Shown here: in pieces, positions 1 through 6,161 of the stretch
Layout: every line of letters begins with the position of its first letter
How positions within the stretch are numbered: the first letter of the stretch is position 1
Origin: JAYWIG01 sp043789035
GTDB lineage: Bacteria; Pseudomonadota; Gammaproteobacteria; Burkholderiales; Burkholderiaceae_E
Assembly (NCBI GenBank): GCA_043789035.1
Contig: JAYWIG010000094.1
Span: 1 to 14,767, forward strand
Direction of reading: 5' to 3'
Length of the DNA stretch: 14,767 nucleotides
Notes under the pieces: model-generated
Told to the model about the DNA's origin: nothing
Database searches by the model: none
Seen by the model: only the letters and a program-made list of their open reading frames with translations
Position numbers and translations under genes: made by a program

Positions 1-404
1 ATGCGTGCAACGACAGAGCTGGCCAAGACAGCGGCGCCTGGGCCGCCTTGAAGCGCGGCGATCCAGGCCTGTAGCATAAATACTGCACTGTCTAGGTTAA
101 TGCGTATCACTTCTCTGTAAGCTTGTGCGCTGGTGCGATGCAGAGGCTGAATCAAGGTGCTGCCCACGCAATGCGCCAGCATTGAGGGCGCAGCACCAAG
201 TGATTCCTTGCAAGCGTTTATCGCCAGCTCAGCGCCCTCCGGCGTAGTCGTGTCGGCAACGATGCGCAGAGCCGCGTCAACTTCAGCCAAACGGTCTGCA
301 TCGCGCCCGACTACTGCTACTTTAAGGCCCTGACTGTGGAGCTGATGTGAAAGCGCTCTGCCAATGCCGCCGCTGGCGCCGGTAATGAGAACAATGGATT
401 GCAT
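1..404 (-). CDS. SDR-family NAD(P)-dependent oxidoreductase (3' end outside window)
   Basis: Short-chain dehydrogenase/reductase, cut by the left edge; 134 N-terminal residues are visible. The start ATG is at 404-402. Residues 8-15 form the TGxxxGIG nucleotide-binding motif (TGASGGIG) of the Rossmann fold. Around residue 93 the usual NNAG is replaced by HCVG. A later NLD fits the conserved structural Asn region, and SSVVA at the edge fits the catalytic Ser strand; the YxxxK motif would lie outside. The substrate cannot be told. It is the last visible gene of the minus-strand run HiPIP, coq7-like, DCC, SDR, with a 69-nt gap after the DCC stop. That gap shows no clear promoter, so co-transcription is likely. 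The upstream Shine-Dalgarno sequence is weak (AGGGCC). Confidence 0.85.
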   Translation of the reverse strand, partial: MQSIVLITGASGGIGRALSHQLHSQGLKVAVVGRDADRLAEVDAALRIVADTTTPEGAELAINACKESLGAAPSMLAHCVGSTLIQPLHRTSAQAYREVIRINLDSAVFMLQAWIAALQGGPGAAVLASSVVAR

Positions 405-473
405 GATGGGCCCTATAAAACAGAATGTGGAACCGGATGCCGGCAGAAAGACTAGTGTGGTTTTTTTAGAAGG

Positions 474-881
474 TTAGTCCCAGCGCGCGGCCCAGCGCTG
501 AAGAGTCGGCCGCTGCTTCAGAAATAATCGATATGTTTGTTCCATCATCCAGCAGACTCCTGGCAATCGGCCAAACATGGCCAGCCAGCGCCAGCCTGGC
601 AGAACAGCCCAAAGGGCCAGAAAAGCTTGGGCACCGCTGAGCAATTGGCCGTCCCAACTTTGCACATGAAACCTCGCTAGTAGCTGCTCGCGTGTGGTAC
701 TCGGTGGCAGAGGTACTGCCAAGTTGCTGACATTAGCAAAGCAAACTAGCGTGTCAGGCTGCAACGGTTGTAGGTTTTGATAGATGGAGATTTCGCGTCG
801 GCACAATGGACAAGCGCCGTCATAGAGTACGGTGAGGGTCGCAGGGTGTTGGTCTGTGTTGGTTCGATCGGATTCGTTCAT
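474..881 (-). CDS. DCC-family (DUF393) thiol-disulfide oxidoreductase-like protein
   Basis: A 135-residue protein with the family signature D-G-x-C-P-L-C at residues 21-27 (Cys24 and Cys27, a CxxC pair) directly after a hydrophobic strand (LTVLY). The rest (LSGAQAFLALW, LPGW, PGVCWMMEQTYRLF) fits DUF393, a thioredoxin-like fold family annotated as putative thiol-disulfide oxidoreductases; the real substrate is unknown. The reading frame is open upstream to 1049, inside the coq7-like gene. I chose the ATG at 881 because GGAG lies six bases before it and the conserved strand starts soon after. An ATG at 980 has no Shine-Dalgarno sequence. It lies between the coq7-like gene and the SDR and is probably in the same operon. 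A CxxC protein beside a HiPIP and a quinone hydroxylase suggests redox or light stress (inference). Confidence 0.85.
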   Translation of the reverse strand: MNESDRTNTDQHPATLTVLYDGACPLCRREISIYQNLQPLQPDTLVCFANVSNLAVPLPPSTTREQLLARFHVQSWDGQLLSGAQAFLALWAVLPGWRWLAMFGRLPGVCWMMEQTYRLFLKQRPTLQRWAARWD

Positions 882-991
882 ATCTTGCTCCAAATGGGCT
901 TCAGCAGCGGTGGCTTTTCTTGTTTCTGTAGATAAACGGTGCAGTGTGGTTAACTTGAGTGTCTTTGCACTAAGAGGCATCCGGGTGATGC

Positions 992-1597
992 TCAAATGTA
1001 GCGAATTAACGCCACTGAAACGCGAGAACCGGCTCCCACCATCGCACACCAGGCGCGCAATACTATGTTGAGTGTTTCAGGTCCGCGAGCCGCCGCCGCT
1101 TCTTTACGATGAGCGACTTCATCCGCCTGACAGAGTTGCAAGGTGTGTAGAAGCTTGCCGAGGGTTGGCTGCAAAGCCAGCATTTGCACTTGCTCGTTGT
1201 AATGGTTGTCAACAAAGGTCTCGACAGCTTCGATTGTTGCGTAGACGGCCCGTGGGCCGAAGAGCGCGGGTAGGGCGCCAGTTAGGAATCCGGCCAGACG
1301 CCATACTGGCAGCAGTCGACTATGATGCTCCGCTGGTAACCACGCCGTAACAAGACCCAGGTGTTTTTGTTCTGTTGCAAGGTGGTGCTGCGCAAACGCT
1401 CGAAGTAATGGGTCTCGCGCAAATCGAAGCACCCCTTGGTAGATGTAGACCGCGCCTATTTCGCCGGCGTGGTCGGTGCGCAGGTCGGCAAGTACCTGGG
1501 AAGGCAGCGGGTCTCCTGGGCTGAGCAACACGGAACTTGCGTTCGAACTCTGCGCTCGGCGCGCATCAAGTAAAAGCAATTTGGCTAAATCAGACAA
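992..1597 (-). CDS. Coq7-like demethoxyubiquinone hydroxylase family protein
   Basis: Di-iron carboxylate hydroxylase of the Coq7 family, which hydroxylates the demethoxyubiquinone ring in ubiquinone synthesis at the membrane. With a TTG start at 1597 it has 201 residues, a normal length. The ligand pattern is visible: Glu46 (DHAGEIGAVYIYQG), E76-x-x-H79 (TEQKHL), a Glu in TIEAVETFVDNHY (near 126) and E160-x-x-H163 (DEVAHRKEA). The only in-frame ATG is at 1669, 70 bases inside the HiPIP gene. The TTG at 1597 starts two bases after the HiPIP stop and is preceded by AAGAAAGG at good spacing, so I prefer it. The sequence resembles the second Coq7 type seen in some betaproteobacteria more than the housekeeping enzyme. 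Whether it acts on ubiquinone or another quinone is open. Confidence 0.85.
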   Translation of the reverse strand: MSDLAKLLLLDARRAQSSNASSVLLSPGDPLPSQVLADLRTDHAGEIGAVYIYQGVLRFARDPLLRAFAQHHLATEQKHLGLVTAWLPAEHHSRLLPVWRLAGFLTGALPALFGPRAVYATIEAVETFVDNHYNEQVQMLALQPTLGKLLHTLQLCQADEVAHRKEAAAARGPETLNIVLRAWCAMVGAGSRVSVALIRYI

Positions 1598-1599
1598 CG

Positions 1600-1902
1600 T
1601 TAGCCTTTCTTCGCATATGCGCTGCACCAGCCTTTTGCTGCAACTTGCTTGCCAGCAAATAATGGGCAACCGCCCAAAGCATCATTTGCTTTACCCTGAT
1701 ACAGAGCACAGTTTGAACAAACCTGGCCGCTGGCGTATTTTGGATACTTCTTTGGGTCGGTTTTAGTGGCTTCTGCCACATAGCCTAGGGCCACTGACTG
1801 CGCGTCTTTCTCATCAGCCTTCACTTGGCCTTGGGCGGACGTTGCTAAAAGGGAGGTTCCAGCGGCAAGCGTTATAAAAAATATACGTCGATTACTGTTC
1901 AT
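1600..1902 (-). CDS. High-potential iron-sulfur protein (HiPIP), exported
   Basis: A 100-residue small periplasmic electron carrier binding one high-potential [4Fe-4S] cluster. Four cysteines occur at 62, 65, 79 and 93 in the HiPIP spacing (C-x2-C-x13-C-x13-C), with the family contexts GGCPLF and GWCSAY. The N-terminus has a twin-arginine-like signal: N-R-R at 4-6, a hydrophobic stretch, then ATSAQGQ. HiPIPs are normally exported folded by Tat, which agrees. The start is ATG 1902, with GGAAC upstream; an ATG at 1941 would put 13 extra residues before the signal. It is the first gene of the operon, two bases before the coq7-like TTG start and divergent from the MerR regulator. HiPIPs usually donate electrons to terminal oxidases or photosynthetic reaction centres; no reaction-centre gene is visible here. 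Confidence 0.9.
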   Translation of the reverse strand: MNSNRRIFFITLAAGTSLLATSAQGQVKADEKDAQSVALGYVAEATKTDPKKYPKYASGQVCSNCALYQGKANDALGGCPLFAGKQVAAKGWCSAYAKKG

Positions 1903-2057
1903 ATTGAAGTTCCGTTTTAAAAAAAGCCGCATTAATTTCAATACAACGCCAGTGGCTTTGGTTTTTGGAGTTTCAGAGGTTCTGTAGATTCGCTAATCTT
2001 CAATTTAAGGGTACGCTCATCCAAAATTAATGACAACTTAATCAATCTTAAAAAAAC

Positions 2058-2080
2058 ACTCAATAACGTTTTTATTGAGT
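2058..2080. promoter_or_regulatory. Perfect 9-bp inverted repeat between divergent HiPIP and MerR genes
   Basis: ACTCAATAA at 2058-2066, a 5-bp spacer, and its exact reverse complement TTATTGAGT at 2072-2080. It lies in the divergent intergenic region upstream of both transcripts, so it is not a terminator of a neighbouring gene. The half-site ACTCAA recurs three more times within 80 bp, in front of the MerR gene. A regulator binding site is the simplest reading. It would sit roughly 50-75 bp upstream of the HiPIP promoter region, a possible activator position. A HiPIP-direction TTGTCA (2036-2031) has only a weak -10 (TACCCT) 17 bp away. Confidence 0.6.
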
Positions 2081-2107
2081 CCGAATATTAATGCAAAAGA
2101 TAGAAAG

Positions 2108-2176
2108 TCAACTCAATACCTTTATTATCTGAGGTATAATCGAACTCAAAATCAACTCAAATTGCACTGTATGACG
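2108..2176 (+). promoter_or_regulatory. MerR gene promoter with 11-bp-phased ACTCAA direct repeats
   Basis: A consensus -10 (TATAAT) is at 2135-2140 with no good -35, so transcription should begin near 2147. ACTCAA occurs at 2111, 2144 and 2155; these differ by 33 and 11 bp, so all share one helical face. A degenerate fourth copy (ACTGTA) follows at 2166, again 11 bp on. The 2144-2176 block overlaps the expected start site and the 2111 copy lies where the -35 should be. CarH-type regulators are known to bind tandem 11-bp direct repeats, so autoregulation by the adjacent MerR protein is likely (inference). Confidence 0.6.
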
Positions 2177-3235
2177 ACCACACACTCTGTTTCTCAACCA
2201 TCAGCACTGCAGCGAAACCAAGTGTCGCCAACTTTTAGAAGCGGCGTAGTCGCGCGCATGGCGGGTATGCCAGTGGCGACTTTGCGCATTTGGGAACAGC
2301 GCTACAACGCGGTGCGCCCCACCACTTCAGCATCGGGGCAACGGCTGTACTCATCGGCCGACGTTGAGCGAACCACCTTGCTGCGTCAACTTACCGCGCA
2401 GGGTCACGGCATTGGCTTGCTGGCGGTGCTCGAGACTGAACAATTGCGCGATATGATTTCTGCTGGTAATCGCTCCATCTTGTCCAACCAGCGTGAGGCA
2501 CAGCCGCAAACACAAGCACGAGTCGTTGTAATCGGGCAGGGTTTAGCGCTTCGTCTCCAGCGTTTGGTCGATCGTCAGCCTGCTGGTGTAGCGCTGCAGG
2601 TGGTCGCGGTGTTTAATACCTTATCCGAGGCAGCACAAGCCGCAAAATCCGTCAACAACGTCACCGTCGACCTTTTGTTGTGGCAGGCTACAAGTTTGCA
2701 GTCTGGCGTGCTGCAAGAATTGCGCGCTACTCAAGACACCTTGCGAGCTGCAGCGGTAGCGGTGGTTTACCGCTTTTCTAGTGCTGTAGGTCGAGCAGAG
2801 TTGATCGGGAACGGTATCGACATCGTAAACGAACCTTCAGACGATAACTCCCTAGGTCAGTGGCTCGCATCTTTGCAGCCCGTAAAGGCACCGCAAGCCA
2901 AAGCGGCAATTGATTCAGCTCATCTTGTTTCCAGAGGAGTTACTCAGCAAACCGTGCTACCCCCGCGATTTGACGACGCTGCCTTGACACAATTTGCGGG
3001 ACTTTCAACCGCAGTGGCATGTGAGTGCCCTAGCCATTTGGCGGAATTGTTGCTGCAAGTCTCCTGCTTCGAGAAATACAGCAGCGACTGCGCCAACAAA
3101 AGCGCCGCAGACGCACAATTGCACATCTACTTGCAGCAGGTTGCTGGTAGTGCGCGTATGCTGTTCGAGAAAGCACTCGAACAAGTAGCCATTGCTGAAG
3201 GGCTGCCGCTACCTCCTTCTTTCATCGCTTCTTGA
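2171..3235 (+). CDS. CarH/LitR-like MerR-family transcriptional regulator
   Basis: A 354-residue regulator. Residues 23-85 are a MerR/MlrA-type winged HTH with the CarH-style signature L-R-x-W-E-x-R-Y (38-45) and G-Q-R-L-Y-S-x-x-D-V. Residues 116-240 look like an alpha/beta Rossmann-type domain in the place of a B12-binding domain. They hold no His or Cys and no DxHxxG motif, so cobalamin ligation of the usual kind is unlikely. Residues 265-350 form a helical C-terminal domain with all four cysteines of the protein (284, 286, 299, 307) and His289. An in-frame ATG at 2075 exists, but the TATAAT at 2135 lies downstream of it, so ATG 2171 is preferred. It diverges from the HiPIP operon. Relatives with intact B12 domains control light-induced genes; the signal sensed here is unknown. 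Confidence 0.85.
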   Translation: MTTTHSVSQPSALQRNQVSPTFRSGVVARMAGMPVATLRIWEQRYNAVRPTTSASGQRLYSSADVERTTLLRQLTAQGHGIGLLAVLETEQLRDMISAGNRSILSNQREAQPQTQARVVVIGQGLALRLQRLVDRQPAGVALQVVAVFNTLSEAAQAAKSVNNVTVDLLLWQATSLQSGVLQELRATQDTLRAAAVAVVYRFSSAVGRAELIGNGIDIVNEPSDDNSLGQWLASLQPVKAPQAKAAIDSAHLVSRGVTQQTVLPPRFDDAALTQFAGLSTAVACECPSHLAELLLQVSCFEKYSSDCANKSAADAQLHIYLQQVAGSARMLFEKALEQVAIAEGLPLPPSFIAS

Positions 3236-3464
3236 CTCCAAGCAAAAACAGCATGACGTCATTGTTCAAGAACTTCGCCGCTTTTGCATTTAGCGTACCT
3301 ATAGCGAATCTGCTCGCGGACGCTAAGTTTTTCTCGCAGTACTTATTAATAAAATCGTTCGGCCCAGTTCGGGTATGAACTCTCAACAAGAGACATTCCA
3401 AAAATCAAAGTCTTGGAAAGCGTTTCAATTTTTGACTAGTAAAAATAAATTTTTAGGAATTAAC

Positions 3465-3836
3465 ATGGCCTCAGTTTTTAAGTATTTCTATTTCACGCTC
3501 CAAAAAGTTCGCAGCCTTTTGGATCCGAACCTCAATCCGCTAAGACATGCTCCGGTTAATCTTAGATACCTTGCCACAATACTTTTAGCTTGTCTCTGGT
3601 GTCTAGCTTTTGGATTGTATTTTGGAGATTCCAAAATGATTGCGTACAACATGGCGGGGCATGTAGCCGTTATTAGCATGGCATTCTTTACATGGGCCAT
3701 ATTTAAACAGGCTGATCGAATTTATGGGCCAAGGGAAGGAACGCAAGATTGGCTTCGCATGCCTGATCGAAGCAGTCGCTGTGATGAAATGACAGACGAA
3801 CAAAGACTCGAGAAAATCAAGGAACTAAAAAATTAA
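3465..3836 (+). CDS. Small two-helix membrane protein of unknown function
   Basis: I do not recognise this family. The 123-residue protein has two likely transmembrane helices at about 33-53 (LATILLACLWCLAFGLYFG) and 58-80 (AYNMAGHVAVISMAFFTWAIF). A basic stretch precedes the first, and a long hydrophilic, charged C-terminus (TDEQRLEKIKE) follows the second. The start ATG at 3465 has AGGA six bases upstream; the frame is open back to 3375, where no Shine-Dalgarno sequence is seen. It stands alone, with 229 bases before it and 139 after it without a gene, and is convergent with the HTH-like gene. The DNA around it is AT-rich. The clean start site and membrane pattern make it a probable real gene. 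Confidence 0.6.
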   Translation: MASVFKYFYFTLQKVRSLLDPNLNPLRHAPVNLRYLATILLACLWCLAFGLYFGDSKMIAYNMAGHVAVISMAFFTWAIFKQADRIYGPREGTQDWLRMPDRSSRCDEMTDEQRLEKIKELKN

Positions 3837-3975
3837 ACTCGTTAGGCAAGACTTGCTCCCTCCTAATTGTGCGAACGCTGGCTGTGAAAGTTCGTCGTAA
3901 ACTCATTAAATGACATTTCAATTTACACCTCAAAAATCTTATGAGATTACTTTAGCTTATTACGGACAAATATTT

Positions 3976-4257
3976 TTAGCGGAACGCTGCAGGTAAATGT
4001 TGGGCGATTCGTTGTCCATCGAGCAACATCGCACGTGCATGTTCGAGCGGATTGAGAAGGTACTTAACCGATTCTTGCACCCAATCGAAACCAAGGTGAT
4101 CGGAGAGCCGCAATTTGACGGCAAGCGGCATTGGCCATTGACCAGAGCGCCAGAAACTCACTTGCTTTGCATCAAGATCAAGTACAGTGGCAAACGATTC
4201 ATCAGAGTCAACTGAGAACGTCGTTTTAAATAAATTGATTAGCTCGTTGTTAGTCAC
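3976..4257 (-). CDS. Small HTH-like protein in a LexA-box operon
   Basis: A 93-residue protein with a likely GTG start at 4257, preceded by AAAAGGAG four bases upstream. The frame runs open much further back, across the zinc-ribbon gene in another frame, so the long form is not credible. The segment at about 23-55 (FATVLDLDAKQVSFWRSGQW followed by LAVKLRLSDHLG) resembles a Cro/XRE-like helix-turn-helix: a short helix, a turn and a second helix ending in W-R-S-G. This is pattern recognition, not a firm family match. It lies 46 bases after the zinc-ribbon gene on the same strand, so it probably shares that gene's LexA-controlled promoter. It may be a small repressor or a prophage-type remnant; function unknown. 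Confidence 0.55.
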   Translation of the reverse strand: MTNNELINLFKTTFSVDSDESFATVLDLDAKQVSFWRSGQWPMPLAVKLRLSDHLGFDWVQESVKYLLNPLEHARAMLLDGQRIAQHLPAAFR

Positions 4258-4303
4258 AATGCTCCTTTTAAGTGCGGGTCTTTGGGCGGGACAGTTATCT
4301 TGG

Positions 4304-4540
4304 CTAGCTAGATTTGCCCTTAGGCGACGTTGAGCCGTAGGTGCTGAGAGTGGGCGGACCAAGCGTTGGGGCGTTGTATTTCGGTGCCTCTGGTCGTTTT
4401 GGTTTCGCAAAGTAAACGCCTGAACATTCTTGACATACGAACAGCGCCGACGATAGCAATTCGCCTCGGTGGTCGGTGACCGGAAGCGGCTCAAAACGAT
4501 CGGTGGCGCAGATAGCGCAAATCAGGGTAGGGTGTTTCAT
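4304..4540 (-). CDS. Small zinc-ribbon protein, probably SOS-controlled
   Basis: A 78-residue protein with two CxxC knuckles, Cys8/Cys11 (ICAIC) and Cys36/Cys39 (VCQEC), 24 residues apart, as in a zinc ribbon. Its last 30 residues are rich in Pro, Lys, Ser and Thr (KPKRPEAPKY, then TLGPPTLSTY) and probably disordered. I cannot name a family. The start ATG is at 4540 with a poor Shine-Dalgarno sequence. The LexA-like box at 4552-4571 covers the predicted -10, about 12 bases upstream of the start codon, so SOS induction is predicted. It is the first gene of a two-gene minus-strand unit with the HTH-like protein. Possible roles include nucleic-acid binding or a small inhibitor; neither is shown by the sequence. 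Confidence 0.6.
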   Translation of the reverse strand: MKHPTLICAICATDRFEPLPVTDHRGELLSSALFVCQECSGVYFAKPKRPEAPKYNAPTLGPPTLSTYGSTSPKGKSS

Positions 4541-4551
4541 AGGGCTAATAG

Positions 4552-4571
4552 TACTGTATAAATAAACAGTA
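4552..4571. promoter_or_regulatory. LexA (SOS) box
   Basis: TACTGTATAAATAAACAGTA fits the E. coli-type LexA box CTG-N10-CAG exactly, including flanking TA and TA and an AT-rich centre; it differs from the TACTGTATATATATACAGTA consensus at two positions. On the minus strand, TTGCCG (4587-4582) and TATTTA (4564-4559), 17 bp apart, form a plausible promoter whose -10 lies inside the box, the usual layout for LexA repression. The box would control the zinc-ribbon and HTH-like pair. Confidence 0.7.
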
Positions 4572-4748
4572 TGTAGCTGGGCGGCAAATTTTTTTGCCCG
4601 ACGCCGATCAACACTCTACTTAAACTCACGCTTTGGTGAGGGCTGGTGTGTAAGCCCGCAGCAATCTCTGCAGCTTTTATCTGGGCAATGGATAATTCCT
4701 CGGCAATTACAGATTCGGGCCACTAAAGGTAGTAATAAGGCGCTTAAT

Positions 4749-5299
4749 TTGCCTCATGGAGTTTCGATTTTCGACGTACGACTCGCCGTGCCATCGCCAA
4801 GTAATGTCGAACTTACTGGGGGTGTTCGCGTCTACAAGGTGGCGGCTGCGTTAGTTGCTTTTTCTTCTAATCAGTTTAAATCACAGCCACTCTTGATGCG
4901 TGCATGGCTTGCTGCTATTCGTGACGCATACGAAGTTCTCGCGTTGCTTTTGGGCGGGGGACATACCTACGTAGCAGGTTGGTTGGCTGGTGCTTTCCGC
5001 GACGTTGGTAAAAGGCGGGCTATCGAAATGGACCAGTTTTTATTCGTCGATCCTCCTATGTGCCACCGAATAGCGCTTCAGTCCGCGAGTTAATGCCTAC
5101 CTTTTTTGAGTTTCTTCATGACGAATCAGAGCCCGCAGTAAGGGTTGTGTGGGGGCGTTTTCTGTTCGTTTATATTCAACCTTATTTCGATGGAAATGGT
5201 CGAATAGGGCGCTTCCTAATGAACCTAATGTTCGCCCTGGAAGCCGCGAGTGTTGATGGCAATATTGCGCCGTTTGCAAAGCTTTTAGAGGCGCTGTGA
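4749..5299 (+). pseudogene. Degraded Fic-family gene
   Basis: Remains of a Fic (AMPylase) gene spread over two frames. From about 5042 in the second frame one reads FIRRSSYVPPNSASVREL, typical of the segment before the Fic core, then PTFFEFLHDE and the core motif QPYFDGNGRIGRF. In an active Fic this is HPFxDGNGRxxR, so the catalytic His is Gln here. After NLMFAL the sequence jumps to EAASVDGNIAPFAKLLEAL, which normally lies further on; the stretch between, usually containing GGYPWTVIP-like sequence, appears deleted. The first part (4749-5093) is in another frame, has no clear start site, and encodes a segment I cannot align with confidence (LLLGGGHTYVAGWLAGAFRDVG). A frameshift near 5040-5060, the lost His and the internal gap all argue for a pseudogene. 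Confidence 0.7.
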
Positions 5300-5416
5300 T
5301 GATCTTGAGCAGCAGGTTGAGTCCATTGATCTAAGCATAGATCTGTGTAACCTGAGGCGGGTGTTTTTATTTCAAATTGTTGCGCTGCTTAATAACCGGT
5401 GCAAAATACCCCAACC

Positions 5417-6094
5417 ATGTGTAATAGATATGTTTCCCCAGGCGCAGCCGATCTCGAAAGAATCTGGTCGATCAAGAAACCCACCTTCGACTGGGCAACT
5501 CGCCAAGTGTTTCCTAGAGGTTTGGGTACCTTTGTTCGTAAAGATGAGGCTAGCCCTGACGAGATTGGCGAACTTGTCGTTGGGCAATGGGGTTTGGTAC
5601 CGTGGTTCGCGAAAACACCAAAGCTTACCTACAGTACAAACAATTGCCGATGGGAATCTGCCGCAACGGCCGCTTCCTTTAAGCAAAGCTGGCAATCTGG
5701 GCGTCGATGCCTCATACCTGCATGGGAATTTTTTGAACCCAATTGGGAATCTGGCAAAAATGAATGGTGGCGTTTTCGCCGGGCCGATGAGAGACCGTGG
5801 GGTCTAGCGGGTTTATGGAACACTTGGATGGATAAGTCAACTGGTGAGGTCGTCGAGTCTTACACGATGCTAACAATGAATGCTGATGCTCATCCTCTGA
5901 TGCGACGAATGCACAAGCCTGACCCGAAGCTTTCGAGTGTTGACCAGGATAAAAGATCGGTGGTGATCATCGAAGAATCTGAGTTTGAAAACTGGCTTTC
6001 GGGTACGAAAGAGCAAGCGGCGGCGCTGGTCGCGTTGACAGATGAATCCCTGTTTTTAGCAAAACCGGAAGCCGAGCGAAATCCTTCACTTTGA
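5417..6094 (+). CDS. SRAP/HMCES-family protein (YedK-like abasic-site DNA-protein crosslinker)
   Basis: A 225-residue SRAP-domain protein. The family shields abasic sites in single-stranded DNA by forming a thiazolidine crosslink through Cys2, exposed when Met1 is removed. The start at 5417 gives M-C-N-R-Y, the required N-terminus; an upstream GTG at 5399 would bury Cys2, so it is rejected. Further hallmarks are the NCRWES segment (76-81, in place of the usual N-A-R-x-E), IPAWEFFEPNW (100-110, with Glu107 in the catalytic Glu position) and NADAHPLMRRMHKP (155-168, with His159 and His166). The Shine-Dalgarno sequence is poor. In many bacteria this gene sits near SOS genes, which fits the LexA box at 4552. 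Its stop TGA overlaps the FNR-type box of the next gene by one base. Confidence 0.9.
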   Translation: MCNRYVSPGAADLERIWSIKKPTFDWATRQVFPRGLGTFVRKDEASPDEIGELVVGQWGLVPWFAKTPKLTYSTNNCRWESAATAASFKQSWQSGRRCLIPAWEFFEPNWESGKNEWWRFRRADERPWGLAGLWNTWMDKSTGEVVESYTMLTMNADAHPLMRRMHKPDPKLSSVDQDKRSVVIIEESEFENWLSGTKEQAAALVALTDESLFLAKPEAERNPSL

Positions 6095-6107
6095 TGATCT
6101 AGATCAA
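6094..6107 (+). promoter_or_regulatory. FNR/Anr-type box before the first UspA gene
   Basis: ATGAT-CTAG-ATCAA matches the FNR consensus TTGAT-N4-ATCAA at 9 of 10 specified bases. Its centre is 6100.5. A -10-like TACGAT is at 6129-6134, giving a start near 6142 and placing the box at about -41.5, the standard class II activator position. The UspA start codon is at 6162. Confidence 0.7.
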
Positions 6108-6161
6108 AGTTTTAAAACTCCACGTCAATACGATGAAGACTCTTATCAAAGGAGTCTCCTC

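Noticed and set aside
2075..2170. Longer form of the MerR protein starting at ATG 2075.
   Set aside because: The TATAAT at 2135-2140 and the 11-bp repeats lie inside this stretch, so it is promoter DNA and not coding.
3290..3335. Inverted repeat TTAGCGT / ACGCTAA followed by a short T run, as a possible terminator of the MerR gene.
   Set aside because: Only seven pairs with a 23-base loop and a broken T run; too weak to call.
3931..3948. Minus-strand stem AATCT-CATA-AGATT with TTT after it, as a terminator for the HTH-like gene.
   Set aside because: Five AT-rich pairs only; likely chance in AT-rich DNA, although the position just after the stop fits.
4258..4494. Long N-terminal extension of the HTH-like protein.
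   Set aside because: It overlaps the zinc-ribbon gene in another frame and has arginine-rich, low-quality sequence; a GTG with a strong Shine-Dalgarno sequence lies at 4257.
4583..4598. Perfect hairpin GGCAAA-TTTT-TTTGCC next to the LexA box.
   Set aside because: It overlaps the predicted -35 region and no gene ends there, so it is not a terminator; it may be chance in a T-rich stretch.
5320..5345. TTGATCTAAGC-type sequence before the SRAP gene as an FNR box.
   Set aside because: Only the left half fits; the right half does not match ATCAA at the proper spacing.
6137..6157. Inverted repeat AGACTC / GAGTCT that could hide the UspA ribosome site in the mRNA.
   Set aside because: The predicted transcription start is near 6142, so the left arm would mostly not be transcribed.
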